Shown piece after piece: positions 56,011 through 64,000 of a stretch of DNA of 64,000 nucleotides (position 1 is the stretch's first letter; each line of letters starts with the position of its first letter). The notes beneath the pieces were generated by a model. It saw only the letters and a list, made by a program, of their open reading frames with translations, did no database searches and had not been told where the DNA came from. The stretch lies in contig JANFOG010000008.1 of the NCBI GenBank assembly GCA_024336345.1, positions 2,108,001-2,172,000 on the forward strand, in the 5' to 3' direction. Source of the stretch: Mariannaea sp. PMI_226 (taxonomy: Eukaryota > Ascomycota > Sordariomycetes > Hypocreales > Nectriaceae). A program made the translations under genes and the position numbers.

Positions 56011-57243
56011 TTACTCTACTTCAACAACATCGTAGATGGGGATCATCTCCCGCAAAGTTGCCTCAAGCATCTCTTTTTGCTCCTCAATGAACTCCTTCAC
56101 CGCTTCAGGGTCGAACTTGATACCCGCGGCCTGTTGCTCACGGAGCTTCTTGGCGTGTTCTCTAAATCGGACCTCAAGATTGTCGGCTCGATATGTGCAG
56201 AAGTCGTAGACCAGCTCGGACTGGTTGCTGATGGGGCGAGAGCCGGTGAGGATGAGCTCATCCTTGACGAATGGGGACTTGGGTCGGAAGGCGGTGATGA
56301 AGGAAATTCGCTCCTTGCCGAAGGCCTTGAGAGCGGCGTGCTTGACGTATCGGCCCTGGAGGATAACTGCAGTTCCCTGAGCAGGGGTTAGTTTGCCCAA
56401 TTTCTTTTCAACTGTGATGTGTGGGATTGGAAAAGGGGTAAATACCATAGTAGGTCCGCGAACCTTGAGGACCTCGCCGTCACCCTTTTGCACGGCAGTT
56501 TCGCCACCGGTCATGTTTGCTGCAGTTCAAATTTAGACTTGATATCGAGTCGGGATGGGGAGGGCATGCCACATACTGCAGTCTGAGAGCATAGTCACAC
56601 AGACAAAGGGAAAACTGTCATAGTGCCAAGAGAAACCAACGTTGTCCTTGTCTTCCTTTTCTTCACCATCGCTGAAGAAAAGGTTTGTGTGGCCGATCTC
56701 GTACTCGAATGCGTGGACCAGATCAATTCCAGCAACTTTGGAAACGGCGTTCTGAACCTCAGGGCTCTTCCAAAGAGCATGTGCGAAGGGGGCTTGCCTA
56801 TATGATTGGGTTTTAGATGGGGCATCGTTTGAGGAGTTAAAATGTTCAACTCACTTCTGGGTGTAGCCTCGAATCTGGTTCTTCGTGAAGGTAGACGCGT
56901 ACTGGCATGTCTTGAGCACGTCCTCGCTGAAAAGCTCACGTCGAACTTGCTTGACGGCGGCCTCGGTGAAGAGAGGGAATGGATCAGAGCTAGCGATAGG
57001 TGAGACGCCCTGGTTCTCGTAGCCCCACTCTTTCATGGTATATGTCCTCTTGGGGAACTCGAAGCAAACATGTTTCTCGGCATCAAACTCCTCAACGGAA
57101 GTGGCGCGGGCGACGTCAATGACATCCTGCGGAATAGGGTTGGTAGGGCGGAGAGGCGTCTTGTTGGTAGGCCCAACGACATTGGGAGCCGCCTTGCGCA
57201 CCGGCAAGGGGGCAGGTGCCTCGACAGAAACAGCGGAAGGCAT
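56011..57243 (-). CDS. non-heme Fe(II) dioxygenase-like protein (2OG-Fe type)
   Basis: Four exons, 57243-56855, 56797-56577, 56519-56446 and 56376-56011, give 349 residues. The double-stranded beta-helix iron site can be assigned: His188 and Asp190 in FSWHYDSF, His241 in YVKHAAL, and Arg251 in ERISFITAFRP as a possible 2-oxoglutarate binder; MTGGET between them is the usual turn. The last intron (56445-56377, 69 nt) is in frame and stop-free, so it could be read through; the CTAAC branch and GCTCAG acceptor favour splicing. The N-terminal 60 residues are Pro/Ala-rich; the C-terminal 80 residues are helical and charged. The family appears in many fungi without a defined role, to my knowledge. 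A TATA-like AGATATAAAA on the minus strand (about 57401-57410) lies about 160 bp upstream. Confidence 0.8.
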
Positions 57244-60200
57244 AGCTTATCTCAAGTGTGAAGTTCAAGAAGATGGAGATTGATTGCTAGAGATAGATAT
57301 ATGAGCGGAGGTATAAGGGATGCAAAATGAAGCGTGTTTTCAGTGAATCCTTAGTTGTGGTGTTCGGGCCGAGAAGGCTTGGAGACATGAAGACGGGGAT
57401 TTTTATATCTATGGGAGGCTTCGTGTGCAATCCGGAAATTCCGACTATTCTCATCGGGAACTAGCCAATGAAGTCGTTGAATGGCCAGCTCAGATGTGAT
57501 AGCAAGAGGGCTTCCCCCATCCATCCAACCGTGTAGTCTGGACTGTTTTTGCTATATCTGATGTAGTGTGATCATATGATCACCCCGTTTGTCAAATGAC
57601 CATCGTGCTAGTGTACGACGAAGAAGAAACCGATGCAAAAGGAGGGGTCTCCGGATTTCAGCCAGCCAGCAAAGTTTCCAAAAACAGAAAGGCGACTGGA
57701 TGTTTCGGTCAGTGAGTTTCTGCCACGTCTGGGGTTGAAGCAGCTCATTTGCTAGACAATGTGGAGTTCGGGACTGCTTCGTGATGGTTGGTGGTGTAGT
57801 GTCGGATATTGTTCCCGTATCCGATCTCCTACTCGTGGACGGGCTGGCCAGAATGGAAAATATATGCATCTGCATCCCCTCGAGCCAATACGTATTGACA
57901 CTAGCCCTCTGTCAGGGTGTTGTTGATTTGAAGCTACCAATTAGTACTTGGTTTAGATAAGGGAAAACACGGTGATTTGGCTGAAGCATGATCCTGTATT
58001 CCTAGAGTCATGTTCTGGCGCTGTTCCAAGGGCCTCAGTTAATGTAAGTGGATGAAAACAGTCAGGGGGGGGACTGAAATGGCCACTGCCTGCATGCAAG
58101 CTGGTAAGAAATCATGCAGAGGTCATACTATAAAACAAACGGAGAGCGTTACATGACCACATGAATGATTATGCTTCGTTCCCCAGTTACTTGGGCCTTG
58201 GCTGCTGGGCGTCTTCTGTTTTAAAGGATGACTGATCACTGCAAGGAAGCTGAACGAAACCAGCAAGGTGAAGCGGCCTAAGGATTCATGGCTTACTCAC
58301 TGTTTGGTTTCTCGTTTGCTGTTATCTACATCTTGTGCGTTGCGTAAAATAATCCTGTTCAGTGTATTTTTGTTGACAGTTCCAATGCAACGTCTCCGTC
58401 AAATATTCTTTGGCAACCCAATCCATCAAGTTGTGCGAGGCTCATTTTGTCATGTTTCCAACGGAGGTGCAAGCCTTCAGTTAGAGTAATGGCTGAAAGT
58501 GCCCTTCGCTTTCACCTTCGCTTTCACCTTCGCTTTCACCTTCACCAATAGGAGATATTCATGTTCGCAGTGGAACCGAGTACGGATGAGCCGAAGGACT
58601 TCATATCGTTTCAAAAACAACTACGTGTACACTCATTACATTGTTGTATTCTATCAAGCCGAAGCCCAATGTACATTGCGCATTGCATCCATACACTACG
58701 GGATCGGATGCCGAAGCCCCCCCACAGGCTTCGCAGCCACCCGAGGAACCCGAAAATGGTGGGTACCATTTACGATGATGCTTGGGAGCTAAGGCCAATA
58801 CAAACGTCTTATTCCTGCATAGCACCGGTAGCTATCTACGGATCAGTCGAGTAGTTGAATGGTGAAATATGTTCTTTCGCGGGGATCCCGAACCTAGCAA
58901 GGGCTCTCTACAAGCTGGCCGTTTTCACCCTGGTAGACAGACCAGATCGTGGGTATAGTGCACGTTCAAAGTTGAAGGCGTCTATTCTCGGTTATGCCGA
59001 GCACTGTGACTCTGCGATATTCCGCTGCCATTCCCTCGAGGTAATGGTCAGCTGCCATCATGATTGGCCTCGCGCGCCATGTATATAAGTGAAGGCATGT
59101 ACACCTTATGTGAGGGCTGTGTGGAAACTGGCAGAGTGACGTCTGATGTCCTTTTGCCCCTCAACCTAACCAACATGATTTCTCTTCGGGTACCTGTCTC
59201 CAACCAAAGACCAAACTAACTAGTCAACCAATCGGAAGCGTCTTATTGCAAGGACTGAGCTTGTTGGTGGTTGCAAAGGGAGCAAGGAAAGTGTGCAAAG
59301 GAGGAAAGGTCCCGTCTCGGGGAAAAGAAGTAGGTCACCCATCTTCTATTGCCCACTAAAAGTAGTTTGACATTGAGACCAAATGACTCGTTTTTTTCGA
59401 GATACCAGGGACAAGCCAGCCATATTTGGTCGCATTGGGCATGTCAGTGGGATGGGTCCCCTGATTGGAGCCGAATAGTGTGTTCGCGTTGAGCTGTCTG
59501 GATAAGGACATAAACCATAGCCATATCTGTGCCCCAATCTCCAAAAAAGAAAATGGACAGAAAAAAAAGAAGAAGGAAAAAGAAAAGAAGGGCTTGGCTT
59601 CGCCTAAGAGAGTTGGGGAAATGCGGGGGGATCTCAAAATCGTGGATATTGACAGGTCACGCAACCTGCACGACCAGATCTCTGGTCTCCCCCAGGTTGC
59701 TGCTACGTAAATAACTGGAGAGGCCGCTTTGACAACGGTGTTATGCCAAGTACAACGCGAATGCCTTCGACGTCTAATAAGAAGGTGATGATATATGATG
59801 ACCTAGTCTTCAATCTCCACGACCCTGTAAGAAAACACGAAATAAGACATGTCAGACAAGGCATAGTCCCGACCCGAAGGCCCTCGGGTCCATTACCCCA
59901 GTTCCCCACGGAACGAGTTCGCCACACACACACACCAATCTCGGATCCATCAGATTTACCCCAATACCCCACGGATCAGTCCGACCCGGGCAAGCGAAAC
60001 ACCAACTATGAACGAGACCCTCCTCTCCTTATCCAAGTACTCGGTGGCGCGTCTATCCTAATGTCAAGTATGATCTGGGCCAGGTTTTTGTATAAAGGCA
60101 AGGATGACTCACATTTCCAGTCCCAGTTTAATCCCACTCATCTCCGGGCCTATCTTCACCTTGCCCTTGTCTTTCCTTCCCCCTTCGCAGTCTTTGTTCA

Positions 60201-60260
60201 GTTGTTCAGTTGTCTCTTTCGCAATAAACGATTGAGACAATACAGTAACTTCAAACACAC
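57244..60260. other. long divergent intergenic region
   Basis: About 3.0 kb between two divergent genes. No supported gene. It contains a perfect 12-bp tandem run, CTTCGCTTTCAC x3, at about 58505-58545, and purine-rich low complexity at about 59548-59590 (minus-strand poly-pyrimidine). A TATA box TATAAAGG at about 60091-60098 lies about 165 bp before the permease ATG. Confidence 0.5.
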
Positions 60261-62085
60261 ATGATGAATACAAAGGAAACTCCCACTACATCAGGGGGGC
60301 CTTCCCTGCGCACTTCCATGGAGAAGCCCAGCCATGCCTCGCACACTGAGAGTACCGACCGTGGCAATGGAGAGCTCTATCCAGTCACCACTGCTGGAGA
60401 ACTCCACCGTGAGATGTCCATCCGAACCATCTTCATGCTTGGTGTTGGAGGTGGAATCGGAACTGCTCTCTTCGTCAGTATTGGCGGTGCTTTGAACTCT
60501 GCCGGTCCAGCTGGCTTGCTCCTCGGTTTCGTCGTTTACAACCTCGTCCTCGCTAACATCAACAACTCCATGGCCGAAATGACAACCTACATGCCTGTTA
60601 GTGGCAGTTTTATTCGCTTGGCTGGTCATTGGGTCGACGACGCTCTTGGTTTCGCTGGTGGTTGGAACTTTTACATCTACCTTGGTCTTATCATCCCCTT
60701 TGAAGTCACAGCTTTGAGCCTGGTTCTGTCATATTGGAGTCCTCATATTCCTGCAGGAGCAATCTGCGCCGCTTGTATTGTGCTCTATGTGTAAGTTTTA
60801 TGGATTTTGTTTCCCCCCCCCCCCCAAAATCCCAATTTTGCAGGATAGAATTGAAGGAATGGAGAAGAGAGTTGCTAATGGATCCGCTGTCTTATACAGA
60901 GCAATCAACATCTTTGCGGTTCGAATCTACGGCGCAGCTGAGTTCTTTCTCTGCAGTGGCAAAGCACTACTCATGGTTATTCTTATGATGTTTACATTGA
61001 TCGTCATGTGTGGTGGAAACCCTGAACACGACGCCTTTGGTTTTCGACACTGGAAGAATCCTGGCCCGTTCCTCGAATACTTCAGTACTGGCAGCACCGG
61101 GAGGTTCGAAGGATTTCTTACCGCTTTGTGGTTTGCGTCTTTCACCTGTGTCGGGCCCGAATTCCTCAGCATTGCAGCCAGTGAGGTCAAGCACCCCCGT
61201 ACGTACGTCAAGAAGGCGTTCAAGGCTCTCTATGCTCGTATCATCATCTTCTTCATCGGAGGCTGCCTGGCCATCACCATCATCATTGCCGCCAACGACA
61301 AGGTCCTCGACGGTCTCTACAAGCACGGCAGCGGTAGCACTGGAAGCGCTGCTGCCTCGCCTTACATTATCGCCATGCAGAACCTCGGCATTCGGGGCCT
61401 TCCCCATTTGATCACTGCTCTGTTTGCTACTACGATTTTTGCTGCTGGTAACACCGTCCTCTACAGCGCCACCCGGTGTCTCTATGGAATGTCCCTAGAG
61501 GGCCGCGCCCCAAAGTTCCTGCGAAAGGTCACCAAGTCCGGCACTCCAATTTACTGCTTCATGGTCACCATGATCTTCCCCTTCCTATCTTTCTTGCAGC
61601 TTGGAAGTGGTAGTTCTACTGTCCTCACTTGGCTCATCAACCTTGCCACCGGCGCCACCCTGATCTACTTCATTACCGCTCTCATCACTTATATCCGCTT
61701 CCACCGCGCTTGCCAGGTTCAAGGTTTCAACCGTGACAAGCTGCCTTACAAGGGTTGGTTCCAGCCTTACAGTGCGTGGTTTGCTCTTATCTTTGAGCTG
61801 ATCATCATCGTTTTCTATGGCTACCGATCCCTGGTCCCCTTCAACGTCAGTGGATTTGTTACCGCCTACTTCATGCCTTTGTTCGTCCCTTGTCTGTTCA
61901 TCGGCTGGAAGGTCATCAAGAAGACCAAGTTCATCAGGGCTCAGGATATTGACCTGATCTGGGAGGCTCCTCTTATTGATGCCTATGAGGCTTCGCTGGA
62001 AGATGCCCCAGTTGGCTTTTGGAAGGACATTTGGCTGATGGTACGGGGCTGGGGCCCCAAGAAGCACAAGACGGCTGAAGTTTAA
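60261..62085 (+). CDS. amino acid permease (yeast amino acid transporter family)
   Basis: Two exons, 60261-60790 and 60900-62085, give 571 residues (ATG ATG start; the second ATG is equally possible). The 109-bp intron contains a run of about 13 C and ends at CTTATACAG, rejoining LYV with AINIFAVRIYG. Family blocks: RTIFMLGVGGGIGTALFVSIG after a cytosolic N-terminus; EMTTYMPVSGSFIRLAGHWVDDALGFAGGWN; FTCVGPEFLSIAASEVKHPR; YSATRCLYGMSLEGRAPKFLRK; and the C-terminal PYKGWFQPYSAWFAL. Twelve membrane segments are expected at the plasma membrane. These match the YAT family (Gap1/Dip5/Put4-like) of proton-coupled amino-acid importers. Specificity is not readable. Confidence 0.93.
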
Positions 62086-64000
62086 AGAGCCGACATTTGA
62101 GCGCAGGGAGCCTGCTCACTGACATTTATTTTCATATCCGATACAATCATATACATTAGAGACAACTTTGTATGAGGTTGAATAGAGAGTAGATCTTCTC
62201 ATCTGAAATTCATGTAGAAAGTGAAAATGATACTTGTCGCCCATGTTGAAGATGTTGTACGTGTTGGATGCTAGCATCATGACCTAGCATAGTGGCTTGT
62301 TAGCTTGTTTGTTACATGGGAGCTAGTACAGCCTCAGGCATGGCAAACCAGAGGCCGTTGTCAATGGCCCATATAAGGGATAGTTTAGGTAGGTCATTCA
62401 GTTGTTGCGGGTATCCATCAACCTCGCCAATTATGACCTATACAGGCAAACACAGCCGACGGTGGGGACACAGTACTGGGATCTGCTCGTCTGAAGATGT
62501 TTTTCAGGGGAACCTCGATCTACATAGGTGTCACGGAACGTAGGGTCAAGAATGTAGGTGTAACGATGAGTGACTTCCCCAGACTACCTAATCCTATGAG
62601 GGGTTTATATAAGGGATTTTCCCCTGAAGACGCCCCCCTGAATAGGGGAAGAGGGGCCGGGGGCCCCCCACAGGGGCCGCCGAGACCGGCTACTAAGATC
62701 ACCCTATGGGTATATTACAGTGGGAGGCTTGAGGTATCTATAGGATCCATCTACATAGAGCTGGGCTCTCCGTGACAATAGGACATGGTAACTTATACGG
62801 AACCTAATAAAGAAGTTTTTATACAACATATAATTCCCTTAGGTAGAGATCGACATGTTCTATGCCGCTATGATTTTTTTGTCATCTACTCTTACTTGAC
62901 ATGAGGACGGACCATGAACACTCTGTAATTGGCTTGATACCATCAAGCGCTAAAACAATGTGTTGAACTCGCGTGACCTAAGAATTGCGGCTGATTAGTC
63001 ACATATAAGGGAGCATTTTCGTTACCTGGGTAGTCCGACGTCAGGCGAATCAGAAGACAATGAATTGAAACCCCCGTGTGTTCAAATGTTAGATTGTTCA
63101 TCATGTTCAACACCAATTGCATATGTTGATTTGGGCTATTTAGAGACCAGTATTTTCTGTCATACCCTTGATTGGATAATTCTGATTACGGTGATATATT
63201 CGTATTTGTGGCATGTATCTTTGTCTTATTTCTCTGAATTTTCCTACTGCGAAGGCTTCATTTTTGTCCTTTTGTGTGGTTTCCTTTGGTTATTTTCAGT
63301 ACCCCTCACCCAAACAAAGAATATCAATACGTACATAGCTTTGATGCAAGGATGTCCTAGAATACGGCGACCGCAACCTTCATTCATGTCTACTGTGCTG
63401 TTCCGTAACTGACCAAGCAGATGAATATCATTGACTAAGCGTGGCTGAATTGGCACTGCATATAAAACAACGGACAGCTGGGTCAGTCCATTCCGACAAT
63501 TAATTAACACTATTCATTCATATTGGTTGCTCAATTCACCTAAGAGCAGGACAATTGTCATTGCCACCCGGACCATGCTTTTTAATAACCGGAGCATTAC
63601 AAAATTTTGGACGATAAAACGACTGTTGAAGCTATCTCTATCGCCTACAATAGGCCTAGAGAACACTGGTACGATATCAAGTGACAGGGGCCAAGTTCAC
63701 CGTCAATTCGACCCCGCAACCCACCCTCAGGTCGGCCCAACGGGCATGAATAACTATTACTCATGGTAGCATTTGGCTCCTGGCCACGGGTAGCTGAATT
63801 GGGGAATGGGAGTTCCTTTACCCTTTGGGCTAAACAGCTTGCAGGTCATGAAGAAGCTCACCGTTTGAATTTCTCATCAGCCATAAGACAGTCATTGTCT
63901 CAAGGATCATTGTCTCCATATCTTCTGCCAAGCCTGACCTGCAGCTTATGAAGTGTGTATTAAGCTTATAAAGAGTATTTTAACCTTATAATAAAGAGTA
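62086..64000. other. intergenic to window edge, no gene seen
   Basis: About 1.9 kb after the permease gene. A G/C homopolymer-rich patch lies at about 62635-62690 in otherwise AT-rich sequence. Short frames only. The last 60 bases are AT-rich with AATAAAGAGTA. Confidence 0.5.

Noticed and set aside
58505..58545. (CTTCGCTTTCAC)3 as a coding repeat
   Set aside because: Simple tandem repeat in non-coding DNA; the frame across it is short and has no other coding features.
59743..60264. 173-codon plus-strand open frame before the amino acid permease
   Set aside because: It lies in the promoter/leader (over a TATAAAGG box), overlaps the permease start, and has no recognisable domain.
62497..62775. 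92-codon open frame with Gly/Pro-rich part
   Set aside because: Created by the GC-rich patch; no start context or homology signal.
1..64000. CRISPR arrays, bacterial operons, ribosome binding sites, insertion sequences
   Set aside because: The sequence is eukaryotic (spliced genes); no direct-repeat array or transposase-like frame was seen.

Overview
This is a eukaryotic window from a filamentous ascomycete (Pezizomycotina). The evidence is the density of short 50-110 bp GT-AG introns with CTAAC/CTGAC-like branch sites, a HET-domain gene, three Zn2Cys6 regulators, APC and sugar-porter permeases, and dispersed 5S rRNA genes. I do not assign a genus. I read 22 protein-coding genes and two 5S rRNA-like genes. 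Splice models were drawn by eye and checked for frame closure.

Layout. 0-4 kb: a HET-domain gene cut by the left edge, and a bZIP regulator. 7-18 kb: an intronless NADPH-cytochrome P450 reductase head-to-head with an intronless P450, then a sugar-porter MFS transporter and a Zn2Cys6 regulator; the motif TTCGCCG(A/T) recurs in the intergenic DNA of this block. 18-34 kb: an APC permease, a Zn2Cys6 regulator, a D-amino-acid oxidase, an (R)-selective amine-transaminase homologue, a heme catalase, a sulfite-oxidase-family molybdoenzyme and a third Zn2Cys6 regulator. 34.8-40.6 kb: an intradiol ring-cleavage dioxygenase, a TetX-like FAD monooxygenase, an alpha/beta hydrolase and a short-chain dehydrogenase, which together look like a peripheral-aromatic catabolic set. 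41-43 kb: a secreted Gly/Ser/Asn-rich protein with a His cluster and a GPRPP-repeat tail. 43-50 kb: gene-poor, with two diverged 5S rRNA copies. 50-53 kb: two secreted proteins of unknown family. 56-62 kb: a non-heme Fe(II) dioxygenase-like gene and a yeast-type amino-acid permease. 62-64 kb: no gene seen.

How the parts may work together (inference). The central block combines amino-acid uptake, two ways of removing the amino group from R/D-configured substrates, a molybdoenzyme of the sulfite-oxidase family, and a catalase for peroxide made by the oxidase and possibly by the molybdoenzyme. Most neighbours are head-to-head pairs with 0.45-0.8 kb shared promoters: reductase/P450, oxidase/transaminase, catalase/molybdoenzyme, regulator/ring dioxygenase, monooxygenase/hydrolase. 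I regard 18.5-34.3 kb as the best candidate for an undescribed catabolic cluster.
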